This document shows, piece after piece, positions 43,488 to 51,640 of a stretch of DNA of 64,000 nt (its first letter is position 1; each line of letters begins with the position of its first letter). The translations under genes and the position numbers were made by a program. Location: NCBI GenBank assembly GCA_017305555.1, contig JAFKKM010000017.1, positions 1-64,000 on the forward strand, in the 5' to 3' direction. A model generated the notes under the pieces. It did not search any database. It worked only from the letters and a program-made list of their open reading frames with translations, and was not told the DNA's origin. The DNA is from Hyphomicrobiales bacterium. GTDB lineage: Bacteria; Pseudomonadota; Alphaproteobacteria; Rhizobiales; Xanthobacteraceae.

Positions 43488-43517
43488 CACGTTTTCTCCC
43501 GATTGGGCCGTGTGGAT

Positions 43518-44231
43518 CTAGCGCTGTGAATTGGCTCTGAGCACGTTCGCGATGTCACGACTGCTGCAGGTCCATCCGAAAAACGTCTCGACGTTGTAGA
43601 TCGTCGCATCCTGCAGGTAGGCCGGTCCGGCCTGATGGCAGCAGTCGGTAACAAGAACCGCGTGGTATTCAAGGCCAAAGGCATCGCGGATGGTGGTTTC
43701 AACGCACACATTGGTCGCCACGCCAGCCACGAGAAGATACTTGATGCCGCGGCTACGCAGAATGGAATCCAGGGGTGTGTTGACGAAGCCGCTGTACCGC
43801 GATTTTTGGACAAGGATATCGCCGTCCTGCATGGCGATTTCGTCGCGCAACTCGTAATCCCACCCGCCCTTGGCCAGCAGCGTTCCGGCAAGTTCCGGGC
43901 GTCGCCGCATCAAACGCAAGGCATTGGACTTCATCTGATTGGGCGAATCGACGCCTCCCGCTTCGCGGTATGCCGGGTCCCAACCGTTCTGCAGATAGAT
44001 AATCGGCACATCTGCGCTTCGTGCGTCGGCCAGCAAATGTCGCATCGCGATGACGACATCTTCCGCCCCATCACGATCGAAGCCAGCCAGATCGAGATAT
44101 CCGCCCTTGGACAGGTAGGCGTTCTGCATATCGACGACGATGACAGCGCAGGCGGCCAGATCGACCGTGATGTCCTCCGGCTTGGCCTTCAGAAGACGCA
44201 AGCCGTCGGTCTTGATAGATCCCACCATCAT
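43518..44231 (-). CDS. rutB: RutB-like ureidoacrylate amidohydrolase
   Basis: A 237-residue cysteine hydrolase of the isochorismatase-like superfamily, following E. coli RutB in long stretches: VIVVDMQNAYLSKGGYLDLAGF (catalytic Asp), LQNGWDPAYREAGG, SNALRLMRRRPEL, LLAKGGWDYEL (Lys), RYSGFVNTPLDSILRSRGI, VATNVCVETTIRDAFGLEYHAV (nucleophile Cys) and IYNVETFFGW. RutB releases carbamate and aminoacrylate from ureidoacrylate. The start is in ATGA overlap with the binding-protein gene (44228-44231). No rutA or rutF homologue is in the window. Confidence 0.9.
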   Translation of the reverse strand: MMVGSIKTDGLRLLKAKPEDITVDLAACAVIVVDMQNAYLSKGGYLDLAGFDRDGAEDVVIAMRHLLADARSADVPIIYLQNGWDPAYREAGGVDSPNQMKSNALRLMRRRPELAGTLLAKGGWDYELRDEIAMQDGDILVQKSRYSGFVNTPLDSILRSRGIKYLLVAGVATNVCVETTIRDAFGLEYHAVLVTDCCHQAGPAYLQDATIYNVETFFGWTCSSRDIANVLRANSQR

Positions 44232-45256
44232 GCGAGACCAAACTCTTTGGCTGCCTTTTCCGCGAAGGTGTTGTTCACCATCTGCGAGAAGGGTAATTGC
44301 TTGCGGATCGTACCGGCCCCGTCCTCATGACTGATAATGGTCTTCCATTCCTGTTCGGTGATGATCGGATTGCGCGGAACGACAGGCGCCTTTCCGAAAA
44401 AGCGAGCACGAGCGGCTTCGATGACCTTGGGATCGATCTGCGGAAATTCGAGCGTCGAGACTTCGAGAAATACCTTAGGATCTTCGTGCAGCAGCTTTTG
44501 AGCTTCTGCGATCGCGTTGCAATAGCGTTGGACGGAGTCCGGATTCGTCTCGAGATAATCCTTCGTTACGAATGTCGAGGTAAAAACTGCTGGCCCCAGT
44601 GTATCGCCCAGCGAAAAAACCGTCTTCAATCCGAACTGAGTTTCGGCAATGCTGGCATCCCACTCGAACACTGTCGCGACGTCAGCACGACCATCAGCGA
44701 CGGCTTGAAGTTGCGCGCCGAACGGAAGCTGTAGAAATTTGACGCCATTGGCTTCGGGATCATAACCACCAATCACTTTCATCGCGTATGTCGGCGTGGT
44801 GAAGGTGTTCGAGGGATACTTAAGCGTCGCGATTCGCTTACCCTTAAAGTCATCGACAGAGTCGAACTTCACTCCCGGCTTCGCAACCACCCAAACCGAG
44901 ATGTATCCAACGATCTTGGCGATGTTGATCATCTGCGCGCCTTCGACGGTGGCATTGACCGACATGCCGGTCCCAGTGACCGCAAACTGAGCAGCTTTCG
45001 ACAGCAACGCCGGAACAGGTTGCGCAATGCCACCGGCTGACTTGATGGCCATGTCGAAGCCGTGCTTTTTGAACAACCCTTTCCGCTGGGCCACGTAAGT
45101 CGGAATATAGAAGCCGAGGTGGATGGCTTCGGAGATGGTCGCGGGCTTGGTGGCCTGCGCGAATGCCGATCCGCCCAGCAGGGAGATGCCGGCGGCACTC
45201 CCCATACCGATCATAAAGTCTCTGCGCCCAATCGGGCCGCCCAGCGGTTTATTCAT
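44228..45256 (-). CDS. NMT1/THI5-like ABC substrate-binding protein
   Basis: A 342-residue binding protein of the SsuA/TauA/ThiY type. The N-terminus GRRDFMIGMGSAAGISLLGGSAFAQA carries a twin-arginine pattern followed by a hydrophobic stretch and AFA cleavage site, so Tat export is plausible. The mature part reads HLGFYIPTYVAQRKGLFKKHGFDMAIKSAGG, the classic NMT1 opening. Start ATG 45256 has GGAGG five bases upstream. Family members bind sulfonates, nitrate or pyrimidines; the rutBCD-like partners favour a pyrimidine or a related ureide. It is the first gene of the six-gene operon. Confidence 0.92.
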   Translation of the reverse strand: MNKPLGGPIGRRDFMIGMGSAAGISLLGGSAFAQATKPATISEAIHLGFYIPTYVAQRKGLFKKHGFDMAIKSAGGIAQPVPALLSKAAQFAVTGTGMSVNATVEGAQMINIAKIVGYISVWVVAKPGVKFDSVDDFKGKRIATLKYPSNTFTTPTYAMKVIGGYDPEANGVKFLQLPFGAQLQAVADGRADVATVFEWDASIAETQFGLKTVFSLGDTLGPAVFTSTFVTKDYLETNPDSVQRYCNAIAEAQKLLHEDPKVFLEVSTLEFPQIDPKVIEAARARFFGKAPVVPRNPIITEQEWKTIISHEDGAGTIRKQLPFSQMVNNTFAEKAAKEFGLA

Positions 45257-45455
45257 TTCATCCTCCCCTGACGATCCCGCCGTAGCTACAGCGGTACATG
45301 TGTCCCAACGTGGAGACTGACGTCGCAATCCTCGCTCGATCTTCTCAGGACATTGATTTCACGGAATAAAACCAACGAATGATCGGGTGGGCCGCCTTTT
45401 GAGAGAATGATAACAACGGCTCGGATGATTTTTATAATGCTTTCCATCCCCTGCC

Positions 45456-45476
45456 GTGTTGCCGCATTGGCAACAC
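45456..45476. promoter_or_regulatory. Palindromic LysR-type box upstream of the Rut-like operon
   Basis: GTGTTGCC-GCATT-GGCAACAC is a perfect 8-bp inverted repeat with a 5-base spacer. It includes the T-N11-A pattern of LysR sites. It lies 200 bases upstream of the operon start (45256) and 65 bases after the LysR gene stop. Reading leftward, TATAAA (45436-45431) follows about 20 bases later as a candidate -10. It could also be a 3' hairpin of the LysR gene, but no T-run is present. Confidence 0.55.
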
Positions 45477-45540
45477 CCATGCGCCGTAACGCCACATGGC
45501 CGACGGCATGACGGTTGGCGTCTCGGGATTGGTGACCAGT

Positions 45541-46452
45541 CTAGATGGTGCCTGTCGACGAGAGTCTCATCAGCTTCTCGGCCAGAAACTTTTGAAATTC
45601 CCGCGCGGCAAACGGTAGTTCGCGATCGCGATGCACACAGATTGATGTGCGCGCGCTCTCAAACTCGACATCGACAATCGGGATAGCACGAAGAGTGCCT
45701 CGCGCAATTTCGCCGGCAACCATAACCGCAGGCATAAAGGCCATCGCGCGACCGGTGATCGCCATGTTCTTCATCAACTCAAGCGAGTCTGTGTTCAGAA
45801 ATATCGGTGGCTTCAAATCCAACCGACTGATGGCGCGATCAATCGCTTGCCGCAACCCGAACGTGGGATCTGGCAGTGCCAGAGGATAATTCATGATGTC
45901 CTTAAGACGCAGCGACGATTCCCTCGCTAACGGATGATCGATCGCGACCAGACATGCCATTGGCTGGACATACTCACAGATGGTGACGATGTCTGCCCGC
46001 AGCGGTGCATTAAACGCCATGGCGATATCGGCCTCATCGCGTACCAGCGCATCGAGGCTGCGGTCAGTCGATGCGCAGATGATGTTGAAGGAAATGTTGG
46101 GATAGAGATCATGGAAATCTCTCAGGACAGCGGGAAGGAATTCAGCGACCAGACCTTCGATAACGCACACTGTCACTTGACCACGACGCAGCCCCCGAAG
46201 ATCGTCCACAGCGCTTCGCACGCGATCGAGATCCCGAAATGTTCGCTGGGTCTGCCGCGCGAGCAAATCCCCCGCAGCCGTCAGACGCACACCTTGAACG
46301 CTCCGTTCAAATAGCGGCGCCTTCAAATCATGCTCTAGATGCATGATCTGTCGACTGATGGCAGAAGGGCTCACTCGCAAATTATCAGCAGCTTTGCGGA
46401 TTGATCCCAGTCGCGCGGTCTCGTGGAAATATCGCAATGCAATCAGTTGCAT
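45541..46452 (-). CDS. LysR family transcriptional regulator
   Basis: A 303-residue LTTR. The N-terminal helix-turn-helix reads ALRYFHETARLGSIRKAADNLRVSPSAISRQIMHLEHDLKAPLFER (about 5-50); the rest is the two-lobed effector domain. It lies immediately upstream of the Rut-like operon and in the same direction, with the palindrome at 45456-45476 between them, so it is the likely regulator. Confidence 0.9.
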   Translation of the reverse strand: MQLIALRYFHETARLGSIRKAADNLRVSPSAISRQIMHLEHDLKAPLFERSVQGVRLTAAGDLLARQTQRTFRDLDRVRSAVDDLRGLRRGQVTVCVIEGLVAEFLPAVLRDFHDLYPNISFNIICASTDRSLDALVRDEADIAMAFNAPLRADIVTICEYVQPMACLVAIDHPLARESSLRLKDIMNYPLALPDPTFGLRQAIDRAISRLDLKPPIFLNTDSLELMKNMAITGRAMAFMPAVMVAGEIARGTLRAIPIVDVEFESARTSICVHRDRELPFAAREFQKFLAEKLMRLSSTGTI

Positions 46453-47144
46453 GACTATCTCTCTTGCTGCGACTTATCATATTATCATGAGAAATTCGGG
46501 ATACCAGTTTCGGGGACTCCAGCGACGACAGGATCGGCACATATATGCGTGTGCTGCCTCCGCTTAGCTGCAACCGAACTCCGAAGTCACCAAAACTCGA
46601 CTCGACGATTCCCGCGTTTTTTCCCTACCACATACAATCTAGCTCCCTTCAAACGTCATGCACCGGAAAGGGTGAATCTGTTGAAGAAGCTCGTGGCATC
46701 GAGCAGGCGACCTGCATCAGGAATGGCTTGCTCTATGTCGAGCGCAAGCGTCACGGCCTTGTTGATGCTGCCGGCCTGCAGGCTGGTCGTGGCTGCACGG
46801 GTGATGCGTGTCGCCTCCTCCAGCCGGGAGTTGGATGGCAAGTAAGCTCGTTCCGATCGCCTGTAGGGCTACAGTGTTGGCAATGCCTGTGTTTCGGCAC
46901 GAGGTTCGGGCGCCGATCGGCACCGGACTCATCGCTCTCACATCAACAAGATCAGGCTGGTACAGCCTCTCAAAGCGCAGATGTCTGGCGTCAAGCTGCC
47001 AGGATGGTCAGATTGAATGCATCGCGCCCCAGAGGCCTCGCGATCTCACGATCGCTGCTGCTCGCGAAGAAAAATAATCATCGATTGAATCTCGTCTGCT
47101 TACATGCACCGCAGAGCAGACATTTCGGCGAACGATTAGCGCGA
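46453..47144. other. Region without a supported gene
   Basis: About 690 bases between the LysR gene and the acyl-CoA synthetase. A leftward frame from TTG 46841 to 46656 (61 residues, with EEATRITRAATTSLQAG and LDIEQAIPDAGRLLDATS) has a plausible helical composition and could be a small protein or relic, but I recognise no family and see no good start signal. A longer rightward frame (46545-47204) looks like an accident of composition. Confidence 0.35.
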
Positions 47145-49085
47145 TTATCCGTTAGTCAGAACGACGTCGACTGCCGCAACCTTCGATTGTCCTCGCGACG
47201 ATAGCCACAACATGACGGTTGCGCGTTCGAACGAGGATCCCAGCATCAAGACACCGGAGCCAAGATTCTCGATCACTACCCCCGCCGCTGCGATCGCTGC
47301 GTCGTCGCATGTTCGCGCCAGTAGCGGCCACCCTCTTAGCGACTTCATCGATCTGATGGCGAAATCGCGCGGCAGCGGAAGCGAAGCCAGCGCGTGATCG
47401 TTCAAAGCTTCCGGCCAATCACCAGCCGGACTGACACGAAGCACCGGGCCAAGGATCGGGTCGTTGCGAATATCGATGCACAACTCAGCACCGTCGCCTT
47501 GCCTGTGAGAAGCACCCTCCACAACCTCGCACGGCATCGTAACGCCGAACGCAGCGAGCAGCTTTGCAGCCTCGACACCACTGAAATTCTTTCGGTCGGC
47601 GGCACGAGCTGCCTTCAGGAATTCAAGAACCGCGCCGGAAGGAACGGGCGCCGGAGCGACCGGAATCCCCTCGTAGAGCCGCCGATTGTCGTGCCAGCAT
47701 GCCATGCTGGACAGCGCGGCGGCCGCGCGCGCGGGGTCCTCGAACACTGCGACACCAGCCTCCTCCAGGGTAGCGCGCGCCGCAACTGTTCCAGTCGCGA
47801 TGGCCGCCACCATGCGCGGCGATTTTTGTGCCGCTTGCGCAAGGCTCTCGGCAAAACGGTCGATCAGGAAGCCCGAAGCATAAAGCACGACAAAGTCGAC
47901 TTCACCCGAAGCCAGGATGGCGTCCAGCGCATCGCCGACGAACGTATGCGAATTGACGATGTTCCCGGTGAAGTCGACCGGATTCTGCGCCATGCCATAG
48001 CGCGGCACGCCCTGCCGCAGCAGCGCTTGCACCGACTGGCTCAGCGTTGGGACGGTGACGCCGTTGCCGGTGAACAGATCGGAGAGCAATGCCCCCAGCG
48101 CACCCGAGATCGTGAGGATGGCCACCCTTCGGCCGGACGTTCGCGCGCGAAATCGGGAGAGGTAAGCGATATCCGCCAGATGCAGGATGTCGCGCGCCGG
48201 AATGACGCCGAGCCGCTCGAACACCGCGCGATAGGCCGCCGCGCTTCCTGCGTCGGCACCGGTATGCAGGCGTGCGGCTTCGATACCCTTGTCGCTGCCG
48301 CCGGCCTTGAGGAGCGCTAGCGGTCGCCCCTCATCGCGCATACGTGCCGCGACTTTTTGAAAGCGAACGCCGTCGCGCAATCCTTCAAGATAGCCGACGA
48401 TCGCTTCCGTGCCGGGCCGATCGGCCAGATACTCGAGGTACTCCGAGAAATCGACGCAAGCTTCATTACCGGTATTGATGAAAAGATTGAAACGGACATC
48501 CATGGCGCGCCCGGCCGCATAAACCGCGGAACAGACGCTGCCGCTCTGAGTGACCAGTCCCACCGTTCGCGGAGCGGCGGGCGGCGGAACGGTGCGGAAG
48601 ACCGCCGTAAACGTACTGTAGGCGTGGTTGTCGAGATTTCCGAAACCCATGCAGTTGGGCCCACCGACCACGATGCCGAGTTCATCGGCGCATCGCACAA
48701 GCTCCGCCTGCAACGCAATGCCTTCCGTATCGCCGGCTTCGGCAAAGCCAGCCGCGTAAATCACGGCCGCGCGAATTCCCTTGGCGGCGGCCTGCCGCAG
48801 CACCGGAACGACTTCGGCTGCGCCGACGGCAATCACGATCACATCCACCGGCCCCGGCAGCGCCGCGATATCCGGATAGCAGGTCAGGCCGTCGATCTCC
48901 TGATACTTGGGATTGATCGGATAGATCGCCCCGGCAAACTTGTGCTGGCGCAACAGCGAGATCGGCACGCCACCGAGCCGCTTCGGATCGGCTGATGCGC
49001 CGAAGATGGCGATGGAGGCGGGATCGACCAGTGGTCGCAAGCGATGACATGACGCTTCAACGCTGCCGACGGACATCGCATCCAT
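47145..49085 (-). CDS. NDP-forming acyl-CoA synthetase family protein with shortened ATP-grasp part
   Basis: A 646-residue protein related to ADP-forming acyl-CoA synthetases. The CoA-binding domain (LVDPASIAIFGASADPKRLGGVP, YPINPKYQEIDGLTCYPDIAALP), the ligase domain (GLVTQSGSVCSAV) and the phospho-acceptor His block (AARLHTGADAGS, about 270) are intact. The C-terminal ATP-grasp region is not: after NFSGVEAAKLLAAFGVTMP it jumps to AELCIDIRNDPILGPVLRV, lacking the roughly 70 residues that normally carry GYPVVLK and HKSDxGGV. ATP use may therefore be lost or supplied by another protein. It is the third gene of the unit RidA (50533) - 3-hydroxyacyl-CoA dehydrogenase - this gene. Confidence 0.85.
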   Translation of the reverse strand: MDAMSVGSVEASCHRLRPLVDPASIAIFGASADPKRLGGVPISLLRQHKFAGAIYPINPKYQEIDGLTCYPDIAALPGPVDVIVIAVGAAEVVPVLRQAAAKGIRAAVIYAAGFAEAGDTEGIALQAELVRCADELGIVVGGPNCMGFGNLDNHAYSTFTAVFRTVPPPAAPRTVGLVTQSGSVCSAVYAAGRAMDVRFNLFINTGNEACVDFSEYLEYLADRPGTEAIVGYLEGLRDGVRFQKVAARMRDEGRPLALLKAGGSDKGIEAARLHTGADAGSAAAYRAVFERLGVIPARDILHLADIAYLSRFRARTSGRRVAILTISGALGALLSDLFTGNGVTVPTLSQSVQALLRQGVPRYGMAQNPVDFTGNIVNSHTFVGDALDAILASGEVDFVVLYASGFLIDRFAESLAQAAQKSPRMVAAIATGTVAARATLEEAGVAVFEDPARAAAALSSMACWHDNRRLYEGIPVAPAPVPSGAVLEFLKAARAADRKNFSGVEAAKLLAAFGVTMPCEVVEGASHRQGDGAELCIDIRNDPILGPVLRVSPAGDWPEALNDHALASLPLPRDFAIRSMKSLRGWPLLARTCDDAAIAAAGVVIENLGSGVLMLGSSFERATVMLWLSSRGQSKVAAVDVVLTNG

Positions 49086-49097
49086 TTTCGTTATCCT

Positions 49098-50141
49098 TCA
49101 GATGGGTTGGGGATCGAGCACCAGATTCGAAAGCCGCTGCACGGCCTGCCACAGGCGACGATCGCGCTCGCGCTGAAGCAGCGACGTCGAGCGGCCTTGA
49201 TAATCGTAGAAACCGCGTCCGGTCGTGACTCCGAGGTCGCCGCGCGCCACGCGGTCGCTCAGCAGCGCGGGCGACAGGTTGACCGGAGCATCGATGATAT
49301 CGCGGTCGCCAAGATTACGCAGGCTGAGGTTCAACCCCGTAAAGTCGTAGCGTTGCATCAGCCCCAGCACCTGCATCCGTGGCGCCAGACTGGTACGCAC
49401 CGCGGCGTCCAGATTTTCGATGGAGATAACGCCGGATTCGATCATGTCGAAGGCTTCGCGGCCGAGCGCGCGCAGCAGGCGATTGATGACGGAGCCAGGA
49501 ATGAACTTGTCGAGCACGACCGGCGTTTTGCCAAGAGCGCGCAGCAGCGCAACGCTTTCCTCGCGAAGCCGATCCTGTGCGGTATCGCGCTGGACAACCT
49601 CGACCAGCGGCAGAATCTGCGGCGGAGCGAACCAGTGCGCGACAAGCAGACGATCGACAAATTCCGGCGCCGCCAGATCGAACACATTCAAGGTCGAGGT
49701 ATTGCTCCAGATCACCGTCTGCGGCTCGCCGAGCCGGAAAACGCGAGCGTAGATTTCGGACTTGATCTCGCGATTCTCGGTGACGGCCTCGACCACCAGC
49801 GCAGCCCGGCGGATCGCGCCGTCACTGTCGTCACAGGGATGAACATGGGCCAAGCTCGTCTGCGCCGACGCCTCGTCTATCAGTTCCAGTTCGACCTTGA
49901 GCGCGACGCTGTCGCGAAGCGTCGCCATGCCCCGCGCAAGCGCCGCCGAACTGACATCGCAGAGATCGACCTGGAAGCCGGCCTCGGCAAAGACCTGAGC
50001 AATCCCCGGCCCCATCAGGCCGGCCCCCAGCACCACGATGCGGCTCGCCAGAGGCGTGAACGGCACCCCTCTCAACGTCAACGATTGCGAGGCGAAGCGA
50101 TCCGCGGCGGATCGAACACTGAGATCGACCATCAGGATCAT
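49098..50141 (-). CDS. 3-hydroxyacyl-CoA dehydrogenase
   Basis: A 347-residue NAD-dependent dehydrogenase: Rossmann motif IVVLGAGLMGPGIAQVFAEAGFQVDLCD (about 35-62), VVEAVTENREIKSEIY, SNTSTLNV, AHWFAPPQILPLVEVV (catalytic His) and the C-terminal helical domain ending GRGFYDYQGRS. About 30 extra residues precede the Rossmann fold. The start overlaps the RidA stop (ATGA at 50138). It oxidises a 3-hydroxyacyl-CoA to 3-oxoacyl-CoA. Confidence 0.92.
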   Translation of the reverse strand: MILMVDLSVRSAADRFASQSLTLRGVPFTPLASRIVVLGAGLMGPGIAQVFAEAGFQVDLCDVSSAALARGMATLRDSVALKVELELIDEASAQTSLAHVHPCDDSDGAIRRAALVVEAVTENREIKSEIYARVFRLGEPQTVIWSNTSTLNVFDLAAPEFVDRLLVAHWFAPPQILPLVEVVQRDTAQDRLREESVALLRALGKTPVVLDKFIPGSVINRLLRALGREAFDMIESGVISIENLDAAVRTSLAPRMQVLGLMQRYDFTGLNLSLRNLGDRDIIDAPVNLSPALLSDRVARGDLGVTTGRGFYDYQGRSTSLLQRERDRRLWQAVQRLSNLVLDPQPI

Positions 50142-50533
50142 GCCACCATGGCGATGGCTTCGACCTCAAGCAGGAGATCGTGATGCGCCAGCGAAGCCGC
50201 TCCGATCATCGTGCTGGCGGGCGGATTGTCAGCCGACAGAAACGCCTTGCGGACCTCGCGAATAATCCGCGCTTTCTCGGGGTTGAGGTCGCGGACGAAC
50301 AACACCGTCTTGACCACGTCCCGCATCGAGGCGCCCGCGGCTTTCAACGCTGTCTCGATGTTGGCATAGACCTGATGGGTCTGCGCCCCGAGGTCACCGA
50401 CCCCGACAATACGCCCCTGGCCGTCATACGCCACCTGCCCTGACACCATGATCGTCTTGGTGAATGTCGATGTCGCGACATGCACGAAGCCATTCGGCCG
50501 GGAAAGCTCGGGAGGGTTCATGAAGGTGTTCAT
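50138..50533 (-). CDS. RidA/YjgF family protein (catalytic Arg replaced by Ser)
   Basis: A 131-residue RidA-fold protein: KTIMVSGQVAYDGQGRIVGVGDLGAQTHQVYANIETALKAAGASMRDVVKT, NPPASTMIGAASL and LLLEVEAIAMV. The motif that reads PPAR in imine deaminases reads PPAS, so the carboxylate-binding Arg is absent. Start ATG 50533 has GGAG six bases upstream. It is the first gene of the leftward unit and lies downstream of an IclR-type palindrome (50633-50647). Confidence 0.9.
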   Translation of the reverse strand: MNTFMNPPELSRPNGFVHVATSTFTKTIMVSGQVAYDGQGRIVGVGDLGAQTHQVYANIETALKAAGASMRDVVKTVLFVRDLNPEKARIIREVRKAFLSADNPPASTMIGAASLAHHDLLLEVEAIAMVA

Positions 50534-50632
50534 CGCAATCTCCATCGGGTGGCCGGCGGGTGCGCCGTTCGGGCTACCCCGGCTTATGATCCGAAACGAC
50601 GGGGCCATGCTTTCGCCGCAAGATTCCCCTTG

Positions 50633-50647
50633 TTCTGCATAGCAGAA
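50633..50647. promoter_or_regulatory. IclR-type operator upstream of the RidA unit
   Basis: TTCTGC-ATA-GCAGAA is a perfect 6-bp inverted repeat with a 3-base spacer, the arrangement typical of IclR-family sites. The surrounding TTGTTCTGCATAGC is repeated exactly at 51550-51562, upstream of the iclR-type gene. Confidence 0.7.
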
Positions 50648-50718
50648 TTATAGTGTACGGGATAGCGATCCGGCTGTAAACATGCGCCGCGCCCGGACGG
50701 GAACCGCCGTCATGCAGG

Positions 50719-51540
50719 CTATTCCGCTTCGGTATCGGCCGACCCGCGCGCGGCCTGCTCGATGCAAGCGGCGACCTCAAGCAAACGCGGCCCCAATTCG
50801 CTTCGAAGCCGTTTCGGCGTTAATTGATGGGCGGGGCCACCGCAATTCAGCCCGAGGCATTCGCTCTTGCCGGCGATCCACAACGGCGCGGCGACGACGC
50901 CGATATCCGCATCGTCATCCGAGACCACGAATCCCCGCGCGTCGTAGTCGCGCTGCGCGGCCTCGATACCCGCAAAGATCGCCGGCCAGTCCCCCGCCGC
51001 CTCCTGGCGCAACACGTCGCAGACTCGCGCACGCTCGCTACGTTCGAAGGTGGAAAGGATAGCGCGACCGATGATCGAACGTCCCAGCGGCAGCCGCGCA
51101 CCGACATCGAGGCCCAGCGTCAGGCGGGAGGTCGAACGGCAATGCGTAACATATACGACCCAAGAGCCATGACGGACACCGAGCGAGACCGCCGCCTGCG
51201 CCTCGTCCGCCAGCGCCTGCATATACGGTCGCGCAACCCGGCCGATATCGAAGTGCGATAGCACGCGAAAGCCCAACCCGATGCACGGCAGTCCGAGCGC
51301 GTACATCTCGCGCTCCGCCGAATGAACGAGGTAGCCGAGACCGGTCAGCGTGAAGGTCAGACGCGAGACCGTGGCCTTTGGGAGGCCGGTCCGGCGCGCG
51401 ATCTCGCGATTGGGCAACCAGCGCTCGGTGCTCGAGAAGCAACTCAGAACATCGAGGCCACGCGCCAGCGACAGCACAAAACGACGATCCGATTGCAGTC
51501 GGGCCGGCATGACGTTGGAGGGCTTGGTTCTGCGACTCAT
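50719..51540 (-). CDS. IclR family transcriptional regulator
   Basis: A 273-residue regulator: basic N-terminal arm, winged helix LARGLDVLSCFSSTERWLPNREIARRTGLPKATVSRLTFTLTGLGYL, then the effector domain (VARPYMQALADEAQAAVSLGVRHGSWVVYV, LGRSIIGRAILS). Start ATG 51540 has AAGGA upstream. It lies between the leftward RidA unit (50533) and the rightward oxidoreductase (51641), and both its own upstream region and that of the RidA unit carry the same palindrome, so autoregulation plus control of the unit is likely. Confidence 0.91.
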   Translation of the reverse strand: MSRRTKPSNVMPARLQSDRRFVLSLARGLDVLSCFSSTERWLPNREIARRTGLPKATVSRLTFTLTGLGYLVHSAEREMYALGLPCIGLGFRVLSHFDIGRVARPYMQALADEAQAAVSLGVRHGSWVVYVTHCRSTSRLTLGLDVGARLPLGRSIIGRAILSTFERSERARVCDVLRQEAAGDWPAIFAGIEAAQRDYDARGFVVSDDDADIGVVAAPLWIAGKSECLGLNCGGPAHQLTPKRLRSELGPRLLEVAACIEQAARGSADTEAE

Positions 51541-51551
51541 GCGTTTCCTTG

Positions 51552-51566
51552 TTCTGCATAGCGGAA
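51552..51566. promoter_or_regulatory. IclR-type operator in the iclR / oxidoreductase intergenic region
   Basis: TTCTGC-ATA-GCGGAA differs by one base from the perfect palindrome at 50633-50647. It lies 11 bases before the iclR-type start codon, in the 100-base divergent region shared with the oxidoreductase gene at 51641. Confidence 0.65.
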
Positions 51567-51640
51567 TAAAATAACTTAAAGCTTTCGACAAGTCGATTTT
51601 GCGCTATGCTCTAAAAAAACCAATAGAGGAACGACGCCGG

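Noticed and set aside
46545..47204. A 219-residue rightward open frame
   Set aside because: Ser/Arg/Cys-rich low-information translation that overlaps the end of the synthetase gene on the other strand; no start signal and no family.
47394..48320. A 308-residue rightward open frame
   Set aside because: Antisense to the acyl-CoA synthetase; composition typical of a reverse-strand shadow.
49107..50183. A 358-residue rightward open frame
   Set aside because: Antisense to the 3-hydroxyacyl-CoA dehydrogenase; no family features.
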